64,000 nt of DNA from JBIOWF01 sp044868295 (GTDB taxonomy: Bacteria > Actinomycetota > Actinomycetes > Streptosporangiales > Streptosporangiaceae). The notes below the pieces were generated by a model. That model saw nothing but the letters and a program-made list of their open reading frames with translations, did no database searches and was not told the DNA's origin. The translations under genes and the position numbers were made by a program. The stretch spans positions 1 to 64,000 of the forward strand of contig JBIOWF010000089.1 in NCBI GenBank assembly GCA_044868295.1, in the 5' to 3' direction. This document shows positions 18,411 to 27,283 of this stretch, one piece after another (positions within the stretch are counted from its first letter, which is position 1; each line of letters opens with the position of its first letter).

Positions 18411-19088
18411 ATGATGGCGGCGGAATCGGCGCAGACGCTGGAGCGGGGGCTCCGGCTGCTGCGCGTGCTCGCGGACGCGCACCGCGGACGCACCCCGACG
18501 GAGCTGGCCGCCGAGCTGCGGCTGAGCCGCCCGGTCGTCTACCGGCTGATCACAACGCTCCAGAACGAGGGTTTCGCCCGCCGTGACGTCGAAGGGCGGG
18601 TCCATCTCGGTTTCGCCGTGCTCGGGCTGGCGCAGGCCGTACAACCCCTGCTGAGAGCCGCCGCGATGCCGACACTGCGCGTGCTCGCCGAGCGGGCCGG
18701 GGCGACGGCCCACCTCACCGTGGCCGAGGGGAACGACGGCCTGGCCATCGCCGTCGTCGAGCCGTCGTGGACCGACATGCACGTCGCCTACCGCGAAGGC
18801 TCGCGGCACCCGCTCAGCCGGGGCGCGGCGGGCCTCGCGATCCTGTCCCATCGCGGGGAGACGACCGTGCGACCGCGTCCGTGCGAGGCGGCCGGCGAAC
18901 GGGTGCCTTTCCAGGTCACGGAGGGCCAGCTGCAGGAAGGCGCACGCGGCATCGCGGCGCCGATCCCCGACCTCGCGTGGCTGGAGGCGTCGGTGGGGGT
19001 CGTCTCGTTCGGCGCCCTCGACCCGGCCTCGGTCGGCCCGCTCGTCGTCGAGGCCGCACGGAAGCTGGCCATCGCGCTCGCCGAATAG
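18411..19088 (+). CDS. IclR-family regulator, probably of the homogentisate genes
   Basis: A 225-aa IclR-type regulator: N-terminal winged helix-turn-helix (about 10-70, with TPTELAAELRLSRPVVYRLI) and a C-terminal effector domain with the typical SRGAAGLAIL segment. A CATAAT -10-like element ends 6 nt before the ATG, so the transcript may be leaderless. It is followed in the same direction by hmgA and fahA; IclR members often control aromatic degradation from such a position, so it is likely the repressor or activator of this pathway. A second ATG one codon downstream is an equal candidate start. Confidence 0.85.
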   Translation: MMAAESAQTLERGLRLLRVLADAHRGRTPTELAAELRLSRPVVYRLITTLQNEGFARRDVEGRVHLGFAVLGLAQAVQPLLRAAAMPTLRVLAERAGATAHLTVAEGNDGLAIAVVEPSWTDMHVAYREGSRHPLSRGAAGLAILSHRGETTVRPRPCEAAGERVPFQVTEGQLQEGARGIAAPIPDLAWLEASVGVVSFGALDPASVGPLVVEAARKLAIALAE

Positions 19089-19314
19089 CACCGGCACGCC
19101 CGTCGAATGCCGACCGCCACACCGGGCTGCCCCGGCATTCCCAGCCCATGACCGCCGTGGCAGTCACGGCCCCGGCACATCAGGCCCATGCCGCCGTCGC
19201 CCTCGCTGGACACCCCGTCCGCGGTAATCCCAGCGGCGCGGGCGCTTTTTCCAGGCGCGGCGGCCCAGGAGCGGCTGACCGAAACTCGCCGAGGATTCCC
19301 CAACGAGCAATGGT

Positions 19315-19390
19315 TTGACATTCGCCCCTCCATGCCGGATTGTCGTACGTATAGAGGACATAAACGTCCGATAACCGTACACGGAGGGTC
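19315..19390 (+). promoter_or_regulatory. promoter/operator region of hmgA
   Basis: A TTGACA (19315-19320) stands in the leader of hmgA, followed by an A/T-rich stretch. GGACATAAACGTCC (14 bp, 4-bp arms) at about 19355-19368 is flanked by GTACG and CGTAC. This is a reasonable place for the IclR operator. The -10 element is ambiguous. Confidence 0.4.
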
Positions 19391-19391
19391 G

Positions 19392-20570
19392 ATGCCGTAC
19401 TACCGTGTCGTGGGTGATGTGCCACGCAAGCGCCATGTCCAGTTCCGTAAGCCGGACGGCGGTCTCTACGCCGAGGAATTGATGGGCGAGGAGGGGTTCT
19501 CCTCCGACTCGTCGCTCCTCTACCACCGCCACTTACCGACGGCGATCGTGAAGGCCGAAGCCGTCCACCCCGGCGCGTCCGGCCTGTCGCCGAACCTGCC
19601 CCTCTCTCCCCGCCACTTCCGAACCCAGGGCCTGCGCCCCGAAGGCGACCTGGTCACCGGACGCCGGCTGCTCGCGGGCAACTCCGACGTCCGGATCTCG
19701 TACGTCTCGACGGAGACGGCGAGCGAGCTCTACCGCAACTCGATGGGCGACGAGTGCGTCTACCTCGCGGCCGGCCGGGCCCGCTTCGAGTCGACGTACG
19801 GCGTGCTGGAGGTCGGCCAGGGCGACTACGTCGTCATCCCGACCGGGACGATCCACCGCTGGGTGCCGCAGGGCGGCGTGACGGCGCTGGTCGTGGAGGC
19901 GGCCGGCCACATCCGGCCGCCGAAGCGCTACCTGTCCCAGTTCGGCCAGTTCCTGGAACACGCTCCGTACTCCGAGCGTGATCTGCGCGCCCCTTCAGAG
20001 CCGCTGCTCGTGGACGGCGCGGAGGTCCAGGTCCTGGTCCGCACGCGAGGCGGGCTGACCCGGCTGACCTACGCCCACCACCCGTTCGACGTGGTCGGCT
20101 GGGACGGCTGCCTCTACCCGTTCGCGTTCAACATCGACGACTTCGAGCCCATCGTGAAGCGCACCCACGCGCCGCCGCCGGTGCACCAGACCTTCGAGGG
20201 GCCCGGCTTCGTCATCTGTTCGTTCTGCCCGAGGCCGGTGGACTTCCATCCGGACGCGGTGCCGATCCCGTACAACCACCACAACGTCGACTCCGACGAG
20301 TTCATGTTCTACGTGGGCGGCGACTACACGGCGCGCAAGGGGTCCGGCATCGACGTCGGCTCCATCTCGCTGCACCCGGCCGGATTCACGCACGGGCCGC
20401 AGCCGGGCGCGGTGGAGGCGGCCGTGGAGGCGGTGCGGCAGGGCCACGCGGTCACCAGCGAGATGGCCGTCATGATCGACACCTTCCGCCCGCTCGATCT
20501 CGGCGAAGCCGCCCTGGCCTGCGAGGACCCCGGCTATCCGTGGACGTGGTCCACCGCGACACCCGCATGA
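19392..20570 (+). CDS. hmgA: homogentisate 1,2-dioxygenase
   Basis: A 392-aa cupin-type iron dioxygenase that opens the homogentisate ring to maleylacetoacetate in tyrosine and phenylalanine breakdown. The family hallmark HNVDSDEFMFYVGGDY is present near residue 300, followed by LHPAGFTHGPQPG with an iron-ligand His. The start at 19392 (MPYYRVVGDVP) has GGAGG upstream and fits family length; the frame is open further upstream but that part lacks similarity. It is preceded by an IclR regulator and followed 29 nt later by fahA. No maleylacetoacetate isomerase gene lies in the cluster, so that step must be encoded elsewhere or be glutathione-independent. Confidence 0.93.
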   Translation: MPYYRVVGDVPRKRHVQFRKPDGGLYAEELMGEEGFSSDSSLLYHRHLPTAIVKAEAVHPGASGLSPNLPLSPRHFRTQGLRPEGDLVTGRRLLAGNSDVRISYVSTETASELYRNSMGDECVYLAAGRARFESTYGVLEVGQGDYVVIPTGTIHRWVPQGGVTALVVEAAGHIRPPKRYLSQFGQFLEHAPYSERDLRAPSEPLLVDGAEVQVLVRTRGGLTRLTYAHHPFDVVGWDGCLYPFAFNIDDFEPIVKRTHAPPPVHQTFEGPGFVICSFCPRPVDFHPDAVPIPYNHHNVDSDEFMFYVGGDYTARKGSGIDVGSISLHPAGFTHGPQPGAVEAAVEAVRQGHAVTSEMAVMIDTFRPLDLGEAALACEDPGYPWTWSTATPA

Positions 20571-20599
20571 TCACCTCTGGGACACCGAAGGAGCAAGCT

Positions 20600-21784
20600 G
20601 TGACGACCAGTTGGGTGTCGGGAGCCGACCAGTCGCTCTTCGGCGTGGACAACCTGCCTTACGGGGTGTTCTCCCGCGAGGGGGAGACGCCCCGGGCCGG
20701 GGTGCGGATCGGTGATTTCGTGCTGGACCTCGCCCCCGTGCTGCACGACGAGGTCTTCGCCGCGCCGACCCTGAACGCCTTCCTGGCGCGGGGCCGTACG
20801 GCATGGAGCGAGACCCGCCGCAGGATCCGGTTGCTGCTCGCGGCCGGACCCGACGCGCCGACGGCGGACGTGGCCGCGAACCGGGCCGTCGCCGAACCCC
20901 ACCTGGTCCCGCTGGAGCAGGTCACCCTGCACCTGCCGATCGAGGTGGCGGACTATGTCGACTACTACGCCTCGCTGGAGCACGCCTCGAACCTGGGGCG
21001 GATGTTCCGGCCCGACGAGGAGCCGCTGAAGCCCAACTGGCGGCATCTTCCGGTCGGCTACCACGGGCGGGCGGGCACGGTCGTCGTGTCCGGGACGCCG
21101 ATCAGGCGGCCTTCCGGGCAGCGTCTGCCCGGGCCCGCGTTCGGCCCGTCGGCGAAACTGGACATCGAGGCCGAGCTGGGATTCGTCGTGGGCGTCCCGA
21201 CGGCGCTGGGTGAGCGGGCCGGGGCCTTCGAGGACCACGTCTTCGGCGTCACCCTGGTCAACGACTGGAGCGCGCGCGACATCCAGGCGTGGGAGTACGT
21301 TCCGCTCGGCCCGTTCCTCGGCAAGTCGTTCGCCACCTCGATCTCGCCGTGGATCACGCCGCTGGAGGCCCTCGAGGGCGCCCGGTTCGCGGGCCGCGAG
21401 CAGAGCCCCGAACCGCTCGGCTACCTGCGCAGGAGCGCGCCATGGGGGCTCGACCTCACGCTCCGCGTGGACCTGAACGGCACGGCGATCTCGGCTCCGC
21501 CGTACCGGGACATGTACTGGACTCCCGACCAGATGCTCGCCCACATGACGGTGAACGGCGCCTCGCTGCGCACCGGCGACCTGTTCGCCAGCGGCACGAT
21601 CTCCGGAGCGGGCGAGCCGGGCTCGCTCATAGAGCTCACCTGGAACGGCACAGACCCGATCAAGCTCGCCAACGGGGAGACCCGGACGTTCCTGGAGGAC
21701 GGTGACACCGTCACGATCAGCGCGGTCGCACCGGGAGGGATCGGCCTCGGCGAAGTGTCCGGCAGAATCCTCACCGCTACGTAA
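20600..21784 (+). CDS. fahA: fumarylacetoacetase
   Basis: A 394-aa fumarylacetoacetate hydrolase that yields fumarate and acetoacetate, the last step of homogentisate degradation. The N-terminal SH3-like part begins at the GTG at 20600, 6 nt after AAGGAG. The catalytic domain shows YHGRAG, the metal-binding DIEAELGFVVG and NDWSARDIQAWEYVPLGPFLGK motifs typical of the family, and an MYWTPDQMLAHMT segment. It follows hmgA by 29 nt and is certainly co-transcribed. The family call rests on these motifs and the pathway context. Confidence 0.93.
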   Translation: MTTSWVSGADQSLFGVDNLPYGVFSREGETPRAGVRIGDFVLDLAPVLHDEVFAAPTLNAFLARGRTAWSETRRRIRLLLAAGPDAPTADVAANRAVAEPHLVPLEQVTLHLPIEVADYVDYYASLEHASNLGRMFRPDEEPLKPNWRHLPVGYHGRAGTVVVSGTPIRRPSGQRLPGPAFGPSAKLDIEAELGFVVGVPTALGERAGAFEDHVFGVTLVNDWSARDIQAWEYVPLGPFLGKSFATSISPWITPLEALEGARFAGREQSPEPLGYLRRSAPWGLDLTLRVDLNGTAISAPPYRDMYWTPDQMLAHMTVNGASLRTGDLFASGTISGAGEPGSLIELTWNGTDPIKLANGETRTFLEDGDTVTISAVAPGGIGLGEVSGRILTAT

Positions 21785-21846
21785 GGTGCTCATCCTGTCA
21801 CTCGGCGCTACCCTGGGAGCCACCCGAGTAACGAAAGCAGGAAGAG

Positions 21847-23082
21847 ATGCGCCGCCGCCTGGCATGGGCCATGGTCCTTCTCCTCCTCGGCGTCCTCCTC
21901 AGCGCGGGTTGCTCCGCCGTGACGGCGGGCGACGAGCACCAGGCCCCGGCGGTGCCCGCCATCAAGATGTCACCTCCGGTGGACGCGGTGGCGGCGCGGC
22001 CCGACAGGGGACTGGTGGTCAGATCCCGGAACAGCACGCTGACCAGCGTCGTCGCCTACGCCGAGGGCCGGCCCGTGCCCGGCACCTTCAACGCCTCCCG
22101 TACGGCCTGGCGCTCGGACTGGACGTTGCGGCCCGACACCGAATACGTCGTGAACGCCCTCGCGACCGGGCCGACCGGTCCCCCGGCGCGGCTCGCGGGC
22201 CGGTTCAGGACGCTCCGCGCCCAGCGGGAGTTCGGCATCCTGTCGGTCACGCCGGAGAGCAAGGAGAGCGTCGGGGTCGGGATGCCGATCACGGTGACGT
22301 TCGCGCAGCCCGTGCAGGATCGCCTGGCCGTGGAGAAGTCCCTGGAAGTCCGCGCCGCCAGGCCGGTGGACGGCGCCTGGCACTGGCTGAACGACACCCA
22401 GGCCGTCTACCGGACGAGGAAGTTCTGGCCCGCGAACCAGAAGGTCACGTTCACCGCACACCTGTCCGGCGTCCGCGCAGCCCCCGGCCTGTACGGCACA
22501 GCCGACCGGACCACCTCCTTCACCATCGGCAGACGCATGGTGAGCACGGTCGACACGCGCACGCACCAGATGGTCGTGAAGGAGGACGGCAAGATCGCCC
22601 AGCAGCTGGCCATCAGCGCCGGAATGGCCACGACCAGGGAATACACGACGACCAGCGGCGTCCACCTGACGATGGAGAAGGGCAACCCCGTCCGCATGAT
22701 CTCCCCGGGCCGCGCCAAGGGCGACCCCGGCTTCTACGACGTGATGATCGGCTACGCCGTGCGGATCTCCAACAGCGGGGAGTACGTCCACGCCAAGAAC
22801 AACATCTGGGCCCAGGGACGGGCCAACGTGAGCCACGGATGCGTCAACGCCCGCCCCGACCAGGCCGCCTGGTTCTACGACAACGCGTTGCGCGGCGACC
22901 CGGTCATCGTCACCGGCACCAACCGTGAGCTGGAATGGAACAACGGATGGGGATACTGGCAACTGTCGTGGGACGAGTGGCTCAAGGACAGCGCGATCCA
23001 CGCGCCCGCTCCCGTGCACACCTTCGTCAGCCCCGCCCCGGACCCCGACTTTGAAATGTCCGGCAGAGCCGTACAGAGATAA
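21847..23082 (+). CDS. L,D-transpeptidase lipoprotein (LdtMt2-like)
   Basis: A 411-aa exported enzyme that makes 3-3 cross-links in peptidoglycan. A basic start, hydrophobic core and lipobox LSAGC (Cys about 21) mark a lipoprotein signal. Two Ig-like domains follow (about 45-240), then a YkuD catalytic domain with H-A-K-N-N near residue 317 and the active-site SHGCVNAR (Cys about 338). The C-terminal extension rich in Trp (WGYWQLSWDEW) is typical of the mycobacterial Ldt class. GGAAGAG precedes the ATG. It probably acts in cell-wall maintenance; the neighbouring nfeD/SPFH pair is membrane-related but not known to be functionally linked. Confidence 0.92.
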   Translation: MRRRLAWAMVLLLLGVLLSAGCSAVTAGDEHQAPAVPAIKMSPPVDAVAARPDRGLVVRSRNSTLTSVVAYAEGRPVPGTFNASRTAWRSDWTLRPDTEYVVNALATGPTGPPARLAGRFRTLRAQREFGILSVTPESKESVGVGMPITVTFAQPVQDRLAVEKSLEVRAARPVDGAWHWLNDTQAVYRTRKFWPANQKVTFTAHLSGVRAAPGLYGTADRTTSFTIGRRMVSTVDTRTHQMVVKEDGKIAQQLAISAGMATTREYTTTSGVHLTMEKGNPVRMISPGRAKGDPGFYDVMIGYAVRISNSGEYVHAKNNIWAQGRANVSHGCVNARPDQAAWFYDNALRGDPVIVTGTNRELEWNNGWGYWQLSWDEWLKDSAIHAPAPVHTFVSPAPDPDFEMSGRAVQR

Positions 23083-23139
23083 CGTAAAGAGAGGAACCGT
23101 TACTGAACGGGATTCGTTCATTGCTATGGAGGCGAGGCA

Positions 23140-23571
23140 ATGGACTCGTGGATCATCTGGCTGATCCTGGCGGCGGCGCTGGGCGTCGCCGAGATCTTCA
23201 CTCTGACCGCCGCGCTCGGGATCATCTCCATCGCGGCCCTGCTCACAGCCGGGGTCGCCGCCATCGGACTGCCGGGGGGCGTCCAACTCGCCGTGTTCCT
23301 CCTCGCCTCGGGCGCCGGGCTCGTCGGGATCCGGCCCATCGCGCAACGACACCTCAACCAGGCCCCCGCCCAGCGGTTCGGAACCTCCGCCCTGGTCGGC
23401 AAGCCCGCCTACGTGACCAGAGAGGTCACCGGAAGAGACGGCCGAGTGCGCATCGGCGGGGAGGAATGGTCCGCGAGGGCCTATGACGACAGCCTCGTCA
23501 TCCCCGTGGGCGCCACGGTCGATGTCTTCGAGATCGAGGGTGCGACGGCCCTCGTCTATCCTCGGGAGTGA
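23140..23571 (+). CDS. NfeD-family membrane protein
   Basis: A 143-aa protein with about three closely spaced membrane helices in residues 1-70 (IIWLILAAALGVAEIF..., GIISIAALLTAG, LAVFLLASGAGL) and a soluble OB-fold domain at the C-terminus (LVGKPAYVTREV, GEEWSAR, GATVDVFEIEGATALV), the layout of short NfeD proteins. NfeD proteins are almost always paired with SPFH/stomatin genes, as here: the downstream SPFH gene starts 2 nt after this stop. A GGAGG-like site precedes the ATG. Role: membrane-domain organisation or quality control with the SPFH partner, known only in outline for the family. Confidence 0.88.
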   Translation: MDSWIIWLILAAALGVAEIFTLTAALGIISIAALLTAGVAAIGLPGGVQLAVFLLASGAGLVGIRPIAQRHLNQAPAQRFGTSALVGKPAYVTREVTGRDGRVRIGGEEWSARAYDDSLVIPVGATVDVFEIEGATALVYPRE

Positions 23572-23573
23572 TC

Positions 23574-24674
23574 ATGGAAGTCGCCCTGCTCGCCATCGTG
23601 ATCCTTGTCGTCCTGTTCGCGGCGACCACGGTCCTCAAAGCCGTACGGATAGTCCCCCAGGCCCGGGCGGGCAACGTGGAACGGCTGGGGCGCTACTACC
23701 GCACTCTGGAACCGGGCCTCAACTTCGTGATCCCGTTCGTGGACCGGGTGCGCCCGCTGATCGACCTGCGTGAGCAGGTGGTGTCGTTCAAACCGCAACC
23801 CGTGATCACCGAGGACAACCTGGTCGTGGACATCGACACCGTCCTGTACTTCCAGGTCACCGACCCCCGCGCGGCGGCCTACGAGATCGCCAACTTCATC
23901 CAGGGCGTCGAGCAGCTGACCGTGACGACGCTGCGCAACGTCGTCGGCGGCATGGACCTGGAGCGGACGCTCACCTCGCGCGACACCATCAACAGCCAGC
24001 TGCGCGGCGTGCTCGACGACGCGACGGGCAAATGGGGCCTGCGCGTCAACCGGGTCGAGATCAAGGCGATCGACCCGCCGAAGACCATCAAGGAGGCGAT
24101 GGAGAAGCAGATGCGCGCCGAGCGGGACAAGCGCGCCGCGATCCTCACCGCCGAAGGCCAACGGCAGTCGAAGATCCTCACCGCCGAGGGCGAGAAGCAG
24201 AGCGCGATCCTGCGCGCGGAGGGCGAGCGGACCGCACAGATCCTCAAGGCCGAGGGCCAGTCGCAGGCGATCGACGAGGTTTTCCAGGCCGTGCACCGCA
24301 ACGACCCGGATCCGAAGCTGCTCGCGTACCAGTACCTCCAGGTGCTCCCGCAGCTCGCGCAGGGGCAGGGCAACACGTTCTGGGTGATCCCCAGCGAGGT
24401 CACCTCGGCGCTGCAGGGCGTCTCGAAGGCGTTCACCGAGGCGCTTCCCCCGTCCCCGGCCACGCGTGAGCGGGAGCTGAACCGCGCCGCGGGCAGCGAG
24501 GCCGTCGCCGAGGCCGAGCGCGCCGCGGCGGAGGCCAAAGCGGAAGCCGAGGACGGCGAGACCATCGGCCCACGCCAAATCGAGGCCAACCGCCACCGGC
24601 TCGACTCACTGGACTCGCTCAACGCACTCGACGACCTCGAAGGCCAGCCACGCAACAACCGCGCCGAGCCGTAG
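23574..24674 (+). CDS. SPFH/band 7 (stomatin-like) membrane protein
   Basis: A 366-aa protein with one N-terminal membrane segment (residues about 2-22), a band 7 domain (about 20-190, with VPQARAGNVERLGRY, LREQVVSFKPQPVITEDN and a D-x-x-x-VLYFQVTD strand) and a coiled coil built of repeated AEG(E/Q)-x-Q-x-A/K-IL units (about 195-240). The tail is charged and Ala/Glu-rich. The ATG at 23574 is 5 nt after GGGAG; an in-frame GTG two codons upstream overlaps the nfeD stop and is less likely. The nfeD-SPFH pair forms large membrane oligomers in other bacteria. The 3' flank holds two families of short repeats. Confidence 0.92.
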   Translation: MEVALLAIVILVVLFAATTVLKAVRIVPQARAGNVERLGRYYRTLEPGLNFVIPFVDRVRPLIDLREQVVSFKPQPVITEDNLVVDIDTVLYFQVTDPRAAAYEIANFIQGVEQLTVTTLRNVVGGMDLERTLTSRDTINSQLRGVLDDATGKWGLRVNRVEIKAIDPPKTIKEAMEKQMRAERDKRAAILTAEGQRQSKILTAEGEKQSAILRAEGERTAQILKAEGQSQAIDEVFQAVHRNDPDPKLLAYQYLQVLPQLAQGQGNTFWVIPSEVTSALQGVSKAFTEALPPSPATRERELNRAAGSEAVAEAERAAAEAKAEAEDGETIGPRQIEANRHRLDSLDSLNALDDLEGQPRNNRAEP

Positions 24675-24680
24675 ACACAC

Positions 24681-24842
24681 CGTTCCGGCCTGGAAAACGC
24701 ACGCACGCGACGTTCCAGGCTTGGAGAGCACCCGCACGCATGTGACCGTTCCAAGCCTGGAAGGCACACGCGCGGTCAGGGCGAGGGCCTGGAAGGCACA
24801 CGCACGTGACGTTCCGGTCCTGGAGGGCACACGCATGTTGAC
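24681..24842. repeat. five degenerate tandem copies of a 28-36 bp unit
   Basis: Units built around GTTCC-(R)-GxC-x-TGGA-(R)-RGCACRCGCACG recur five times between the convergent SPFH and GTPase genes. Copies differ by substitutions and short indels. Position suggests an intergenic minisatellite; no coding or stable RNA role is evident. Confidence 0.6.
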
Positions 24843-24870
24843 GGTGAGGGGCTAGGGGACAGCGCGGCCT

Positions 24871-24993
24871 GGCAGACCACGAGTACTCGGATGGAGCTAG
24901 TTTGACGCGCTGGCAGACCACGATCACGCGGATTGAGCGAGCCTGACGCGCTGGCAGACCACGGTCACGCGGATTGAGCGAGCCTGATGCGCT
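24871..24993. repeat. three 41-bp tandem copies covering the 3' end of the GTPase gene
   Basis: GGCAGACCACG begins at 24871, 24912 and 24953, exactly 41 bp apart; copies two and three differ at very few positions, copy one is more decayed. The third copy contains the GTPase stop codon (24965-24967) and its last eight codons (RIRLAQSA). Because 41 is not a multiple of 3, the extra copies fall outside the reading frame. Confidence 0.85.
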
Positions 24994-27283
24994 CGACGAA
25001 CTCGTGATACCGGGTCAGTTCCTCGTCGACGGGACCGAGGACCAGGTCGCGGCCGACCTGCTCGACGCTCGCACGCAGAGCCTTGGCCGCCTTCCGCGCC
25101 CGGCGTCGCCCGCCCAGCCGTGCCGCCACACGGGAGAGCAGTGCGATGACCACCCCGACCGCAGCGCCCCCGACCAGCAGCACCGTCGGCCACGGGGCCT
25201 TCCCCAAGGTCGGCACCGGCAGACGGATCAGCATTAGATAGTCCAGAAGGAACACCAGGAACAGCCAGCACGCCCCGACCACCATGGTCGCGAACACGAG
25301 CCACTGCAACGTTCCGACAGCCCGCCACCAGCGGGGCCTGCGAGACGCGCCGATCGAGGTGGTGGCGACCGCGCGATCCAGCGCGTCCGCCAGTTCGTCA
25401 GCACGCGATCGTGCGGCGTGCCGCACAGCCGACGCCCACGGTTCCGGCACCTCCGCCGCGGCCGCCACCCCGACATCCCTCACAGCGGTGTCCATCCGGG
25501 AGCGCTGTACGGCTGTCGCCACAGGCAGCGACGTCCGCCCCACAACAGGACCGGACACACCGACTCCTTCCCCATCGGGCACGCCACCGTTTCCAGCGGC
25601 AGCCACCCCCGCCCCGGACGCCGAACCACGAGCTCCAACGGCAGCCGCCCCCGCCCCAGATGCCTCCCAACCACGAGTTCCAGCAGCTGAGCTTCCCGCA
25701 TCAGGAGTTCGCGAGCCGGGCATCCCGGTGGCGGGCACATCCGAACCAAGGTCTTTCCTGCCAGACATCTTCGAGGCAGGCACTCCTATGGCAGGAGTTC
25801 CGGCCGGGCTTGACCTGCCCGGCGAGCCACTACGTGGCGAAGGTGACGATGTGCGCTTCGATCGGGTGCCGGACAGGGCAACCACGCTTTGGTCCTCCCG
25901 GTCACCCCATCCGGCGGTCTCGCCGAGGCGGAGGCGGCGCAGCGGGTCGGGACGGAGCCTGCGCAGCCACCGCGTCACCGGCCATCCCGTCGCCGCTACC
26001 GCGCGATGGCGATGGGCCTTGGCCACCGCCTCCACCACCAGCGGTACGGCCGCGGCCTCCGCCAACGCCCTGGTCAACGGTGGCACCATGGCCTCCAGCG
26101 AGATCTCGCCTCCCCGCACGAATACTCCGCGCGGTCCTCGGCCTCCTCGCGGGTGCTCCGCCGGTAGCCCGGAATGCCTTCCCTCCGCCAGAGCGGACGT
26201 CCCCGCATTCCCGCCCCGGCTGCCGAGCATCCCGGGGCCCTGGCCCGCCGCAGCCGAAGGCCCGACCCCTTGACCGGACATGGTCCCTGGCCCGACGCTT
26301 TGACCCGGCATGGTCCCTGGCCTGGCACGCTGGCCGAGCGTGGCGGAAGCCGTACCGGTGGAGGCTGCCATCAGGGCATCGGCGGCGGCGGCGACATCGG
26401 CGCCGAGCCTCGACGCCCACGCGAGGCGCCGCGAGACCTGACGGGCGAGAAGATCCCGCAGCTCGGGAAGGCCCTCGCCGGTTCTGGCCGAAACGCCGAT
26501 CACTGGCACGTCCCCGAGCCCATCGGCCGCGAGCAACCTCCGCAGGTCGTCAAGGCAGCGTCGCACTGCCTGCTCGGGCAGCCGGTCCACCTGGTTCAGC
26601 ACGATCACCATGACATCGCGGTGCCGAGCGAGTGGCTGGAGATATCGCTCGTGCACGGCCGCGTCCGCGTACTTCTGCGGGTCGAGCACCCACACCAGCA
26701 GGTCCACGATGGCGACCAGCCGGTCTACCTCCAGCCGGTGCGACAACTCGATCGAGTCATGGTCGGGCAGGTCCAAAAGGATGAGCCCGGAAAGCTCGGG
26801 ATCCGCAACGCCGGTGCCGTCGGCCGCCTGGGCCTGCCCGGTGCTCCGCAAGGGGCTCGATGGTCGCTCTCCACCGGCGTCCCGAGCGCCCGCCACGAGG
26901 CCCGGCGTTCCGGGTTCGTCCTCCCCTCCGATCACGTGGCGGTGTGGGATGGCGAGCCAGTCGAGAAGTCGGCCGGAACCTCCCGGGTCCCAGAGTGCGG
27001 CCTGGGCCTGCGAGGTCGTGGGCCGGGTCACCCCCACTTCGGCGATGGCGTCCCTGGCCAGCACGTTGAACAGGGACGACTTACCGCTGCCCGTCGCTCC
27101 CGCGAGCGCGACCGCCGTGTGGTCGACGGACAGGCTCCGCCGCGCGCCCGCCTGAGATACGACGCCTCGGGCTTGATCGATCACCGCCTGGTGGAGCCGA
27201 CCCTCCGCCAGATCAGCGGCGTCGGAGAGCGCGACCAGCCGGTCATCCAGCGGCGCGCCGGCCTTCCGCCGCAGCGGCTTCAC
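24965..27283 (-). CDS. dynamin-like membrane GTPase, second of a pair
   Basis: A 772-aa protein. GTPase domain near residues 55-300 with G1 GATGSGKSS, G3 DLPDHDS, G4 NQVD and G5 SAR(T). Two long low-complexity inserts follow (Pro/Gly/Met- and Ala/Gly/Ser-rich, about 320-380 and 465-610), then two membrane helices (LVFATMVVGACWLFLVFLL and TVLLVGGAAVGVVIALLS) and a charged C-terminus. The GTG start overlaps the upstream GTPase stop by 4 nt. Tandem GTPases with a membrane anchor recall the DynA/DynB pair of sporulating actinomycetes that supports septation; orthology is not established. The last codons lie in a 41-bp repeat. Confidence 0.78.
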   Translation of the reverse strand: MKPLRRKAGAPLDDRLVALSDAADLAEGRLHQAVIDQARGVVSQAGARRSLSVDHTAVALAGATGSGKSSLFNVLARDAIAEVGVTRPTTSQAQAALWDPGGSGRLLDWLAIPHRHVIGGEDEPGTPGLVAGARDAGGERPSSPLRSTGQAQAADGTGVADPELSGLILLDLPDHDSIELSHRLEVDRLVAIVDLLVWVLDPQKYADAAVHERYLQPLARHRDVMVIVLNQVDRLPEQAVRRCLDDLRRLLAADGLGDVPVIGVSARTGEGLPELRDLLARQVSRRLAWASRLGADVAAAADALMAASTGTASATLGQRARPGTMPGQSVGPGTMSGQGVGPSAAAGQGPGMLGSRGGNAGTSALAEGRHSGLPAEHPRGGRGPRGVFVRGGEISLEAMVPPLTRALAEAAAVPLVVEAVAKAHRHRAVAATGWPVTRWLRRLRPDPLRRLRLGETAGWGDREDQSVVALSGTRSKRTSSPSPRSGSPGRSSPAGTPAIGVPASKMSGRKDLGSDVPATGMPGSRTPDAGSSAAGTRGWEASGAGAAAVGARGSASGAGVAAAGNGGVPDGEGVGVSGPVVGRTSLPVATAVQRSRMDTAVRDVGVAAAAEVPEPWASAVRHAARSRADELADALDRAVATTSIGASRRPRWWRAVGTLQWLVFATMVVGACWLFLVFLLDYLMLIRLPVPTLGKAPWPTVLLVGGAAVGVVIALLSRVAARLGGRRRARKAAKALRASVEQVGRDLVLGPVDEELTRYHEFVERIRLAQSA

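Noticed and set aside
24681..24842. A CRISPR array
   Set aside because: Units are degenerate and directly adjoining, with no unique spacers of constant length and no cas genes.
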